Shown: positions 1-7,069, counted from the first letter of the stretch. The stretch is DNA of 18,027 bases from Gammaproteobacteria bacterium (GCA_013153955.1 JAADDM010000219.1:1-18027); one strand, 5' to 3'. The notes: generated by a model from the letters alone, not told the origin. Numbers and translations are program-made.

Positions 1-146
1 GTAGCAACCCGCTGCCATGGATGAATAACTGGCTGGTCAGCGACAATGTACAGGTCGCACCACAAGAGTCAGAAATTACTTCTTACCTCGTCGGTCAAGT
101 TGACTCTAAAGTAGATTCTGATGACTTTAGCGACTTCTCTCTATAA
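1..146 (+). CDS. nrdB: Ribonucleoside-diphosphate reductase class I, beta subunit (C-terminal fragment)
   Basis: Only the last 47 codons are in the window; the reading frame starts at base 3 and ends with TAA at 144-146. NrdB carries the diiron-tyrosyl radical cofactor of aerobic class Ia ribonucleotide reductase, which makes deoxynucleotides. None of the iron or radical residues are visible here. What is visible is the C-terminal tail, including PWMNNWLVSDNVQVAPQE, SSYLVGQ-like TSYLVGQVDS and the acidic end DDFSDFSL, which closely matches the remembered E. coli NrdB tail (the segment that docks onto NrdA). A strong terminator follows 24 bases after the stop, so this is the last gene of its transcript. 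The nrdA partner is presumably upstream, outside the window. The identification is secure despite the short length because this tail is very distinctive. Confidence 0.93.
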   Translation, partial: SNPLPWMNNWLVSDNVQVAPQESEITSYLVGQVDSKVDSDDFSDFSL

Positions 147-169
147 GTAAACAGAACATGCAAATCCAC

Positions 170-207
170 AAAAAGCCCAGTGTAAATTATTTTACACTGG
201 GCTTTTT
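170..207 (+). terminator. Rho-independent terminator after nrdB
   Basis: A perfect 17-bp inverted repeat: arm AAAAAGCCCAGTGTAAA (170-186), loop TTAT (187-190), complementary arm 191-207 ending in TTTTT. The A-run and T-run on the two sides make it able to work in both directions, so it may also stop minus-strand transcripts coming through arsJ. Confidence 0.93.
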
Positions 208-421
208 AGTCTCTGAGTTTTAAGCAGAGTGCCATGCAACTTATTCAAGCAGATGAAAGCAATTCTACTCCTGTTTTCCTGAGCCAAAGAGGCTGTTAAA
301 CATCCGTTCTCTTTAGGTTATCTTTATCGGTAGGTTCAAACGGGTTAAATAAAACCGCTCAGATCGTTTTTGTTCTGACCCCGAATGATTTGTTCTGACC
401 CCAAATTAGGTCCCGAATGAC
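208..421. other. Intergenic stretch with repeated GTTCTGACCCC blocks
   Basis: No gene is visible between the nrdB terminator and the arsJ stop. The last 50 bases hold two copies of TTGTTCTGACCCC (370-382 and 390-402) and two copies of CCCGAATGA (380-388 and 412-420) in direct orientation. On the minus strand the blocks read GGGGTCAGAACAA, which resembles sequences I remember beside RAYT/IS200-like (REP-associated) transposase genes. There is no transposase here, so if this is a mobile-element trace it is a solo remnant. Confidence 0.5.
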
Positions 422-1612
422 TTAATTTATTGTTTCGGTTCTACCTGCCAGCGCACCGGCAATCACGACAAAGGCGGCGGCGATAAATAGGCACGCGGCC
501 ATGCCCGCTTCTTGATACACATAACCAGACAGAACCGTTCCTGTTAAGCGCCCCCCCGCGTTGGCCATATAGTAGAAACCGATATCTTTAGAAGTACCAT
601 CGGCATCAGCATAAGAGACAATAAGATAGGAGTGCACGGCGGAGTTAAGCGCAAATAGAACCCCAAACAGCGCCAAACCAATGAGTAGAATCCACTTGGG
701 TTCATAGGCGAGCGTCAATCCCATTACAGCAGGGACAGTGGCCAGTGCAAAAGCGAGCAGCATCGCGGTTCGCCCAGTGGGGAGCTGCCCCCTGTTAATG
801 CCCGTGAGTTTAGGCGCACTGGCCTGAATAATCCCATAGCCAATAATCCACACCGCAAGATAGAAGCCTACCTCGGTATGGCTCCAGCCGAGTACGCTGG
901 CTAAGTAAATCGGCAACGCGACCACAAACCAGACATCCCTCGCCCCAAATAGAAAAAACCGCGCCGCAGACAGTGCATTTATATTGGCACTTTTAGAGAA
1001 TATTTCGGAGAATTTGGGCTTGCTCTTAGCCTTGCCCATCTCGGCATCCAACAGCAGCATGGAGACCACTAAGGCGATGGATAGCATGCCTGCCATCCAA
1101 TACAGTGCCTGTTCAAAACCGACGGTGGCCAGTAAAAAAGCCCCTAAAAAAAAGCCGACCCCTTTCAGGGCATTTTTAGAGCCCGTCAGTAACGAGACCC
1201 AGCGATACAGCGTGCCTTCCGAATCTTTGGCTTCAGCGACTAAACTTTTTAGGCTGCTTTTGGCGCTCATTTTATTGAGATCTTTGGCGATGCCTGATAA
1301 CGCCTGAGCAATCATCACAAACCAAACGGTTAACCAGTCGGGATTTACAGCAAGCATCAACAACGCCACAATTTGTAAAAACAGGCCAAAATCCATGGTG
1401 ACTTTTAAGCCAAACTTTGCGCCTACCCAGCCCCCAAACAGATTGGTGACGATGCCAAAAAACTCATAAAAAAGAAACAGCATGGCAATTTCAAGCGGAC
1501 TGTAACCCAACTGATAAAAGAACAGCAGCACCAACATGCGCAATGCACCATCGGTCAGTGTAAAGGCCCAATAATTTGCGGTGACGAGACCATATTGTTG
1601 TATTGCTGTCAT
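422..1612 (-). CDS. arsJ: Organoarsenical efflux MFS transporter ArsJ
   Basis: A major facilitator superfamily permease of 396 residues from the chosen start. In the known ArsJ pathway it exports 1-arseno-3-phosphoglycerate, made by the adjacent GAPDH from arsenate and glyceraldehyde-3-phosphate; the product breaks down outside the cell, giving net arsenate efflux. Diagnostic stretches are NYWAFTLTDGALRMLVLLFF near the N-terminus, LFLFYEFFGIVTNL, the charged loop SGIAKDLNKMSAKS, TGSKNALKGVGFFLG and SAARFFLFGARDVWFVVALP, spread over roughly 10-12 hydrophobic segments. The frame runs upstream to a TTG at 1724-1726, but the added 38 residues look unlike the family. The ATG at 1610-1612, giving MTAIQQYGLVTANYW, is preferred although its ribosome site (AAGAAAG) is weak. 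It lies downstream of the GAPDH gene on the same strand, separated by an unusually long 265-base gap. Confidence 0.93.
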   Translation of the reverse strand: MTAIQQYGLVTANYWAFTLTDGALRMLVLLFFYQLGYSPLEIAMLFLFYEFFGIVTNLFGGWVGAKFGLKVTMDFGLFLQIVALLMLAVNPDWLTVWFVMIAQALSGIAKDLNKMSAKSSLKSLVAEAKDSEGTLYRWVSLLTGSKNALKGVGFFLGAFLLATVGFEQALYWMAGMLSIALVVSMLLLDAEMGKAKSKPKFSEIFSKSANINALSAARFFLFGARDVWFVVALPIYLASVLGWSHTEVGFYLAVWIIGYGIIQASAPKLTGINRGQLPTGRTAMLLAFALATVPAVMGLTLAYEPKWILLIGLALFGVLFALNSAVHSYLIVSYADADGTSKDIGFYYMANAGGRLTGTVLSGYVYQEAGMAACLFIAAAFVVIAGALAGRTETIN

Positions 1613-1650
1613 ATCAAAATACTTTCTTAAGAAGGAGGAGGAATTACTTG

Positions 1651-1690
1651 AAAGCGCCCCTGTCCCTTTAAAAGAGAATAGAGGCGCTTT
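1651..1690 (-). promoter_or_regulatory. Stem-loop in the gap-arsJ intergenic leader
   Basis: Perfect 8-bp inverted repeat AAAGCGCC (1651-1658) and GGCGCTTT (1683-1690) enclosing 24 bases that contain a smaller CTTTAAAAG palindrome. It lies about 40 bases before the arsJ ATG, in the transcript reading from gap into arsJ. Between it and the ATG the transcript also carries a pyrimidine run CCTCCTCCTTC (complement of 1630-1640), complementary to ribosome-binding sequences. A role in attenuation or translational control is inference; it could equally be a processing site. Confidence 0.4.
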
Positions 1691-1827
1691 ATCGAATAGC
1701 GCGGCTAACAAGAGGTCGTTTAACAAAATGCTATTATTAAAGTGCTTTTAAAACAACCGAACCCTCAAAGGGCTATAAAGGCCTGTCTTTTATGCAAGGG
1801 ATTAAGCGTGAAGTACCCATTCATTAA

Positions 1828-1870
1828 ATAGACGGTTTCAATGAAAATAGTCTATCAATGATGCGCATCA
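1828..1870 (-). repeat. Inverted repeats just downstream of the gap gene
   Basis: Two adjacent dyads follow the stop of the GAPDH gene: ATAGAC (1828-1833) with GTCTAT (1850-1855), and a perfect 12-base palindrome TGATGCGCATCA (1859-1870). Neither is followed by a clear T-run on the minus strand, so this is not a convincing terminator. They could reduce read-through into arsJ or stabilise the upstream message. Confidence 0.35.
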
Positions 1871-1877
1871 ATAAGAC

Positions 1878-2891
1878 TTAAGAGGACTGGTTTAAGCGCC
1901 CGACTTTAAGCGCCAGCTCCATCATACGTGCCACATAGCCAATCTCATTGTCATACCAGGCCAATACCTTTAGCTGAGTCCCCCCAACCACCATCGTTGA
2001 GCGTGCATCAATCACCGAAGAGTTTAGCTCTCCTTCGTAATCAACCGAAACCAAAGGCCGTGTTTCGTAGCCTAAAATATCTTTTAGATAGGTTTCTGAT
2101 GCCGTTTTAAAAAGGCCGTTGACCTCTTCAACAGAGGTGTCGCGAGACATTTCTAATACTAAGTCTGTCAAGGAAGCATTCATAAGAGGTACCCGCACTG
2201 CGAGGCCATTTAATCGCCCATCTAACTCGGGGAAAATAGACCCGATGGCTTTGGCTGACCCCGTGGTAGTTGGGATAAGCGATTCAAATCCCGCACGAGC
2301 GCGACGTAAATCTTTATGGCCATGATCGACCACCTTTTGGGTATTGGTGCGATTGTGCAGAGAGGTAATCATGCCATGCTTAATGCCAATCTGTTCATGC
2401 AGAACTTTAATCACTGGCGCAATGCAGTTAGTGGTACAAGAGGCTGCGGTAATAATCGAATCCTGACCTGCTGTGAAAATATCATCGTTAATGCCCATGA
2501 CAATATTTTTAACCCCTTCCGTCATTGGCGCCGCTACAATTACCTGCTGAATGCCTTGGTCTAAGTAGGCCTGCAAGGTTTCACGTGTTCTAAACGCACC
2601 CGTCGATTCAATGACGACATCTACCCCCAAACAGCCCCAATCTGTCTCTGCAATCTGGCTATTTTGTGAATAACTGATGGCATGACCGTTAATGACAATT
2701 TTCCCATCCTGCTCAGCGACGTCATGGTGCCAGCGCCCGTGGGTCGAATCAAATTTAAGCAAGTGTGCCGAGCCATGTGCATCCGTTGCAATTTCATTGA
2801 TATGAACAATCTCTACATCCTGCCAGTCATAAGCAACACGCATTGCCAAACGTCCCATGCGGCCAAAGCCATTAATTGCAATTTTAATCAT
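1878..2891 (-). CDS. gap: ArsJ-associated glyceraldehyde-3-phosphate dehydrogenase
   Basis: A 337-residue phosphorylating GAPDH, the normal family length. It has the N-terminal NAD-binding motif INGFGRMGR (residues 7-14), the catalytic loop SCTTNC with the nucleophilic cysteine at 152, a conserved active-site histidine in SLHNRTNTQ (H180), and the C-terminal WYDNEIGY signature. The adjacent arsJ on the same strand marks it as the arsenic-resistance paralogue. It is expected to use arsenate in place of phosphate to form 1-arseno-3-phosphoglycerate in the cytoplasm, which ArsJ exports. The ATG is preceded by a good AAGGAAG site. A perfect GTTCTG-N11-CAGAAC inverted repeat lies in the promoter region. 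A purely glycolytic role cannot be excluded from sequence alone, but the gene pairing argues against it. Confidence 0.92.
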   Translation of the reverse strand: MIKIAINGFGRMGRLAMRVAYDWQDVEIVHINEIATDAHGSAHLLKFDSTHGRWHHDVAEQDGKIVINGHAISYSQNSQIAETDWGCLGVDVVIESTGAFRTRETLQAYLDQGIQQVIVAAPMTEGVKNIVMGINDDIFTAGQDSIITAASCTTNCIAPVIKVLHEQIGIKHGMITSLHNRTNTQKVVDHGHKDLRRARAGFESLIPTTTGSAKAIGSIFPELDGRLNGLAVRVPLMNASLTDLVLEMSRDTSVEEVNGLFKTASETYLKDILGYETRPLVSVDYEGELNSSVIDARSTMVVGGTQLKVLAWYDNEIGYVARMMELALKVGRLNQSS

Positions 2892-2925
2892 GCTACTTCC
2901 TTAAAAATTTGATTGAATGCCAAGC

Positions 2926-2968
2926 ATTTTAGTACGAAACACCCTGTTCTGGTTAAAATTTACAGAAC
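2926..2968 (-). promoter_or_regulatory. Candidate promoter and operator for gap-arsJ
   Basis: On the minus strand a TAAAAT hexamer (complement of 2926-2931) is a plausible -10 box about 35 bases before the gap ATG. The -35 position 17 bases upstream (complement of 2949-2954, AACCAG) is poor and falls inside a perfect inverted repeat, GTTCTG (2946-2951) - 11 bases - CAGAAC (2963-2968). A dyad covering a weak -35 is typical of a regulated promoter. An ArsR-type or other arsenic-responsive regulator is a reasonable guess; no regulator gene is present in the window. Confidence 0.4.
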
Positions 2969-3184
2969 GATTACACCGGCTATGGTCGGCAATGCAAAGT
3001 GCCCCGCGCAAGTCACCAGCTTCACCCTCTGCAACTGGCGAACACCTGCATAAAATTTGCAGCAGAATAAAAATCTCGCCCCCTCATTTGGCTGACTATT
3101 TTAAATACCCTCCAACTTGGTAACCCTTTCATAATGAAAAGAAAAAAACACCGACCTCGTTGTTTTATTGATAGACTAAGTAAC

Positions 3185-3257
3185 TCACCCAGATCAACGC
3201 ATTGGGTGACAATTAACATTAGAATTTACTTAATTGCATAAGTTATTTCTATATAAT
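3185..3257 (+). promoter_or_regulatory. Candidate mqo promoter with upstream operator dyad
   Basis: A consensus -10 box TATAAT at 3252-3257 lies about 40 bases before the mqo start; no good -35 is seen at 16-18 bases spacing. Upstream is a perfect 7-bp inverted repeat TCACCCA (3185-3191) and TGGGTGA (3203-3209) with an 11-base spacer. The missing -35 plus this dyad suggests regulation, possibly by an activator. The regulator is unknown. Confidence 0.45.
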
Positions 3258-3298
3258 AGCCCTTTCGCTAACCCCATGTAAATTCAGGATAATCCTAA

Positions 3299-4645
3299 AT
3301 GCAAAATCGTATGTTTGATGTCGTCATTGTTGGCGGTGGAATTTCAGGCTGTGCCCTAACCTATGTGCTCTCTAAGTATTCCGAGGTTAAGTCTATTGCA
3401 GTGCTTGAGAAGTATGGTTCTTTAGCGCCGCTTAACTCAAATGCGCGCGCAAACAGTCAAACATTACACTGTGGGGATATCGAAACAAACTACAAACTTG
3501 AGAAAGCCAAGCTGGTCAAACGTCAGGCACAAATGCTGGTCAACTACGCTGACTTAGTCGAAAAAAATGATTTTATCTTTAAATTTCCAAAGATGATTCT
3601 GGCCGTCGGCGAAGAGGAGTGCGAACGCTTAGAAGCACGCCATGCCGAGTTTGCTGAAGCCTTCCCTTACATGGAACTGTGGGATGCTGAAAAAATTGCC
3701 GAGATTGAACCTGCTGTTGCCTTAATTGATGGCAAGCCACGCCCAGAGAAGATTATTGCGTGCGGTTGTACCGATGAGTACTCAGCGGTTAATTTTGGTA
3801 ATTTATCTAAGTCGTTTATAAACAGCGCACGTAATACCAACACAGAAATCAACGTCTCACTCAGCTCTGAAGTCGAAAAGATTGCTCAGTTTGATGACCA
3901 CTATGAGCTCACCACTTCGCAGGGCACGTTTATGGCGAAGTTCGTGGTTGTCTCAGCGGGTGCACACAGCTTATTACTGGCCAACCAGCTGGGTCATGGC
4001 TTAGATATGTCTATTCTGCCGATGGCAGGCAGCTTCTACTATGTGCCGAAAATACTCAATGGTAAAGTTTACACCATGCAAAACGACAAGCTACCGTTTG
4101 CTGCGCTACATGGTGATCCGGATTTAGTTGAGATGAGTAAAACTCGTCTAGGGCCAACCGCCTTAGTACTGCCTAAGCTTGAACGCTATACAGGCGGCAC
4201 CTATTTGGACTTCTGGCGCAGCCTAAAGCTAGACGGAAAAGTGATTCGCGTTTTCTGGGACTTAATGAAAGACAGCACCATTCGTAACTACATCTTCCGT
4301 AACTTTGCGTTTGAGATTCCGATTATTCGCCAAAAGCTATTTGCAAAAGATGCTCAAAAAATCATCCCCGGTTTAAAAGCGGAAGATTTAGAGTATGCCG
4401 ATGGGATTGGTGGACTGCGTCCTCAGGTCATCAATAAGACAGACATGGTGTTACAGCTAGGCGAAGCCAGCATTGTGCCTGAAGGCGAAAATCTTATTTT
4501 TAATATGACTCCCTCTCCCGGGGCAACCACGTGCTTGGGTAACGCTTACCGTGATGCCAAAATCGTTACCGAACGTTTAGGCATTAAAATGGACAGAGCC
4601 CTAATTACCAAAGAGTTACTCGGCGGTCAAGACTTCGAGGACTAA
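3299..4645 (+). CDS. mqo: Malate:quinone oxidoreductase, short H. pylori-like form
   Basis: A 448-residue FAD-dependent oxidoreductase. The N-terminus has the dinucleotide-binding fingerprint DVVIVGGGISGCALTYVL (residues 7-24). The rest matches what I remember of Helicobacter pylori Mqo across its length: NSQTLHCGDIETNY, VKRQAQMLVNY, FPKMILAVG, NFGNLSKSF, VYTMQNDKLPFAALHGDP, RLGPTALVLPKLER, DAQKIIPGL, and the terminal NMTPSPGATTCLGNA FAD-site motif. Mqo oxidises malate to oxaloacetate at the membrane surface and reduces quinone, replacing NAD-linked malate dehydrogenase in the citric acid cycle. The start ATG has AGGA nine bases upstream, inside an AGGATAATCCT palindrome. Only four bases separate its stop from the next gene, so the two are probably co-translated. 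A different 2-hydroxyacid substrate is possible but less likely. Confidence 0.88.
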   Translation: MQNRMFDVVIVGGGISGCALTYVLSKYSEVKSIAVLEKYGSLAPLNSNARANSQTLHCGDIETNYKLEKAKLVKRQAQMLVNYADLVEKNDFIFKFPKMILAVGEEECERLEARHAEFAEAFPYMELWDAEKIAEIEPAVALIDGKPRPEKIIACGCTDEYSAVNFGNLSKSFINSARNTNTEINVSLSSEVEKIAQFDDHYELTTSQGTFMAKFVVVSAGAHSLLLANQLGHGLDMSILPMAGSFYYVPKILNGKVYTMQNDKLPFAALHGDPDLVEMSKTRLGPTALVLPKLERYTGGTYLDFWRSLKLDGKVIRVFWDLMKDSTIRNYIFRNFAFEIPIIRQKLFAKDAQKIIPGLKAEDLEYADGIGGLRPQVINKTDMVLQLGEASIVPEGENLIFNMTPSPGATTCLGNAYRDAKIVTERLGIKMDRALITKELLGGQDFED

Positions 4646-4649
4646 CCTC

Positions 4650-5855
4650 ATGCAGGCCTCTGAAAGCCCCATAAAAGCGCTTCCAGTTCACCTCATCACA
4701 GGACTATTGGGCAGTGGTAAAACCACCACCCTTCGCCATCTACTCAGCCAAAAACCACCCGGCGAAACCTGGGGGCTAATTATCAATGAGTTTGGCGAAA
4801 TTGATATAGATGCCGCTACCTTGCAAGGTGATGGTTCGACTGAAGATACCATCCTATCGGTCTCTGGGGGCTGTGTTTGTTGCACCGCGCAACATGGGTT
4901 AACGCAGGCCATTAACCAACTCATTAAAAGTCAGAACTCGACTCAAACCTCAACCCAAGCCTCAATCAAAACCTCACCCCCTGCCATCAGTCGCATTTGG
5001 ATTGAACCGACGGGATTAGGCCACCCCGCACGCATGATTGATACCCTCACTCAGGGTCAGTTTATTCAACCGCTCCAACTTCAAAAAATTATCTGCGTGA
5101 TTACGCCGCAGCAGTTGACCGAACTCCGCTGGCAAAAATCTCAAGTCATGCGTGATTTAGTCACCCTGTCGGATGTGATTCTACTCAATAAAACAGACTC
5201 AGCCAGTCGTGAAGAGATATCCACGGCCCACGCACTATTACAACGCTGTGTGCCGCCTAAAATGGAGGTCACAGAGATTCAGTACGGCTCCGCAGCACTG
5301 CCACCCTTACTCGAAGCACCTAACAAGCCGAGTAACAATACACAACACGCACCCAAACTCACCCTCCTTAGCCCCTTTGTAGCTCCCCACAAACCATCAA
5401 TCGTCCAGCTCAATCAAACACCCGCGACACACTTAGCACCCACGATGGCCAGCACCTTTAAGAGTCAACTGCCAGGCATCATCAGCTGCCTTCAAAAAGT
5501 GACCGATCCAGCCCAATCTCTTGTGGCATTAGGCTGGGTTTGGCACGCCAATATCCAATTTAATCGGGTGGTGCTTAAACAGTTCTTCGAAGCCCTCTCT
5601 TCTCAAAACCGCCCATCACTGACCCGTGCCAAAGGCTTGCTTAAAACAGGGAATGAGTGGCAACTCATCAACTGGGTGGAGGGAAGGCTCCATTTTGAGG
5701 ACATTGCATGGCGTAAGGACAGTCGGTTAGAGTTGCTCTTTGAGCCTAACGATACCGCTCATCATAGGCACGACTCTGCAAATAACGTAACAGCCATTGA
5801 GCGCATTGAGAATCAATTACTTAGCACGATTCATCCGTCCAAGCCCCCTAAATAG
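4650..5855 (+). CDS. CobW/COG0523-family G3E GTPase, probable zinc metallochaperone
   Basis: A 401-residue G3E GTPase. It shows the Walker A loop GLLGSGKTT (residues 18-26), the family metal motif CVCC (75-78, within GGCVCC), the switch-like EPTGLGHP (119-126) and the guanine-specificity motif NKTD (180-183). A CobW C-terminal domain follows, ending in a histidine cluster HHRH (near 375). COG0523 proteins hydrolyse GTP to deliver metal, often zinc, to client proteins. A low-complexity Ser/Thr/Gln linker (about 94-109) sits inside the GTPase domain. The start lies four bases after the mqo stop, with GAGGA at the end of mqo acting as ribosome site. The following gene, folE2, encodes the GTP cyclohydrolase type used under zinc shortage, which supports a zinc role. 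CobW (cobalamin) or nitrile hydratase activator roles have no contextual support here. Confidence 0.85.
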   Translation: MQASESPIKALPVHLITGLLGSGKTTTLRHLLSQKPPGETWGLIINEFGEIDIDAATLQGDGSTEDTILSVSGGCVCCTAQHGLTQAINQLIKSQNSTQTSTQASIKTSPPAISRIWIEPTGLGHPARMIDTLTQGQFIQPLQLQKIICVITPQQLTELRWQKSQVMRDLVTLSDVILLNKTDSASREEISTAHALLQRCVPPKMEVTEIQYGSAALPPLLEAPNKPSNNTQHAPKLTLLSPFVAPHKPSIVQLNQTPATHLAPTMASTFKSQLPGIISCLQKVTDPAQSLVALGWVWHANIQFNRVVLKQFFEALSSQNRPSLTRAKGLLKTGNEWQLINWVEGRLHFEDIAWRKDSRLELLFEPNDTAHHRHDSANNVTAIERIENQLLSTIHPSKPPK

Positions 5856-5884
5856 CCCTCATAAAATTAAGGCTGTATCAATCC

Positions 5885-5899
5885 TGTTTATGGATAACA
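5885..5899. promoter_or_regulatory. Weak Zur-box-like sequence upstream of folE2
   Basis: TGTTTATGGATAACA keeps the outer TGTT-N7-AACA arms of the gammaproteobacterial Zur consensus (TGTTATANTATAACA) but matches the inner part poorly, about 10 of 14 defined positions. It lies some 135 bases upstream of folE2 and about 40 bases before a possible TAAAAT -10 box (5939-5944). The zinc-linked gene pair motivates the call more than the sequence itself. Confidence 0.2.
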
Positions 5900-6033
5900 A
5901 TAATTCGCATTAACCCACTTATTCACTCAGTTATTTGCTAAAATTCGTTCTTACTTTTTGAGATCTTTTTAATAACAGCTGTCAATTTAAAGGCCTTTGC
6001 CTTATTCACAAAGCTCCAATCGAAGGAAATTGC

Positions 6034-6993
6034 ATGACCAAGAACATGCCCGATATCGCGTGCCAACCGCACCAAGCCCCTCAGGGAAAACTTAACTGGG
6101 TCGGAATGAGCGGCATTGAACTGCCTATTTTAGTACAGCAAGGCTTGGCTTCAGATAGCAGCGTTTGCCTATCGTCTAAAGTCCAAGCCTACGTTAACCT
6201 TGATGATCCAATGAGCAAAGGCATTCACATGTCTCGCCTCTACCTACTATTGGATGAGATGGCACCTAAAGGTAACTTAACGCCTAATCGTGTCAAAGCC
6301 ATTTTGGAAGAGTTTATCAGCTCTCATCAAGGCCTGAGTACCCAAGCCTTTGTGGAATTTAAGTTTGACTACTACGAGCGTCGTAACTCGCTTAAAAGTA
6401 ACAACAGTGGTTGGAAGCACTACCCAACTACCATTCGCGGCGAGATGCGCCAAGGAGCTTTTAGCTGTGAAGTCTCTATTGAAGTCCCTTACTCATCTAC
6501 CTGCCCGTGTTCTGCCGCGCTCTCACGCCAACTGATTCAGGAAGCCTTTGAGAAACAGTTTAATGATCAAGCGACTTCTGGCTTAGATTATCAAACGGTG
6601 ATTGATTGGCTCGGTACACCAGAAGGCATTAACGCAACGCCCCATAGCCAACGCTCTTACGCACAGGTGAAGGTGAAGGTGGGTGAATCTGATACGCTGG
6701 CCATTTCAATACTGATTAATCAGCTAGAAGATGCTGTAAAAACCCCGGTCCAAGCAGCGGTTAAGCGAGAAGATGAGCAAGAATTTGCCCGTTTAAATGC
6801 AGCAAATTTAATGTTTTGTGAAGATGCCAGCCGTCGCTTACAGAGTAAACTAAACGACTGCACTGAGTATTTAGATTTCTGGGTGCGTATCAACCACCTT
6901 GAGAGCCTACACCCACACGATGCCGTGGCGATTGTCACCAAAGGCATCGAGAATGGGTATATTGATGAACCCAACTTAATGGATCCAATGTAG
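6034..6993 (+). CDS. folE2: GTP cyclohydrolase FolE2 (type IB)
   Basis: A 319-residue GTP cyclohydrolase IB. It converts GTP to 7,8-dihydroneopterin triphosphate, the first step of folate synthesis, and can also serve queuosine synthesis. Family marks are LNWVGMSGIELPI near the N-terminus, SKGIHMSRLY (61-70), the cysteine-containing metal/active-site motif STCPCSAALSR with C157 and C159, PHSQRS (203-208), and the C-terminal FWVRINHLESLHPHDAVA. FolE2 does not depend on zinc as FolE does, so many bacteria turn to it during zinc starvation. The COG0523 GTPase gene immediately upstream fits this. The ATG follows a good GAAGGA site at seven bases. A 178-base leader separates it from the GTPase gene, containing AAAGGCCTTT (5989-5998) and ACAGCTGT palindromes but no clear terminator, so it may have its own promoter. 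A strong terminator follows. Confidence 0.94.
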   Translation: MTKNMPDIACQPHQAPQGKLNWVGMSGIELPILVQQGLASDSSVCLSSKVQAYVNLDDPMSKGIHMSRLYLLLDEMAPKGNLTPNRVKAILEEFISSHQGLSTQAFVEFKFDYYERRNSLKSNNSGWKHYPTTIRGEMRQGAFSCEVSIEVPYSSTCPCSAALSRQLIQEAFEKQFNDQATSGLDYQTVIDWLGTPEGINATPHSQRSYAQVKVKVGESDTLAISILINQLEDAVKTPVQAAVKREDEQEFARLNAANLMFCEDASRRLQSKLNDCTEYLDFWVRINHLESLHPHDAVAIVTKGIENGYIDEPNLMDPM

Positions 6994-7029
6994 GTTAATC
7001 CCTTATTGTTAAGCAAAACTGACGGCCAT

Positions 7030-7069
7030 AAAAAAACCGATTTAAGGAACCCCTTAAATCGGTTTTTTT
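7030..7069. terminator. Bidirectional rho-independent terminator after folE2
   Basis: A perfect 18-bp inverted repeat: AAAAAAACCGATTTAAGG (7030-7047), loop AACC, complementary arm 7052-7069 ending in seven T. Flanking A and T runs let it serve folE2 (plus) and the minus-strand cluster ending at 7209. Confidence 0.94.

Larger units (their letters stand above)
2892..3298. other. Divergent intergenic region between gap and mqo
   Basis: 407 bases without a convincing gene. Short open frames exist on both strands but have no recognisable protein character. The region holds the gap promoter/operator candidate at its left end, a loose CTGCAA/TTGCAG pair (3029-3034 and 3057-3062), and a second perfect inverted repeat and a -10 box near mqo. 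The middle part (about 2970-3120) is relatively GC-rich and unexplained. Confidence 0.6.

Noticed and set aside
984..1307. Plus-strand open frame of 107 codons
   Set aside because: It is entirely antisense to arsJ, which has strong family support; its translation has no recognisable features.
1631..1668. Plus-strand GGAGGAGG followed by a TTG and a seven-codon frame
   Set aside because: The micro-frame is antisense to the gap-arsJ transcript, uses a TTG start and has no independent support.
1613..1726. N-terminal extension of ArsJ from a TTG start
   Set aside because: The extra 38 residues do not look like the family, whose similarity begins at the internal MTAIQQY; the TTG has no clear ribosome site.
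3022..3219. Minus-strand open frame of 65 codons in the gap/mqo intergenic region
   Set aside because: No ribosome site or family resemblance, and it overlaps the mqo upstream dyad.
5856..6033. Possible folate (THF) or other riboswitch in the folE2 leader
   Set aside because: Only short unrelated palindromes are visible; no arrangement resembling a known riboswitch could be traced.
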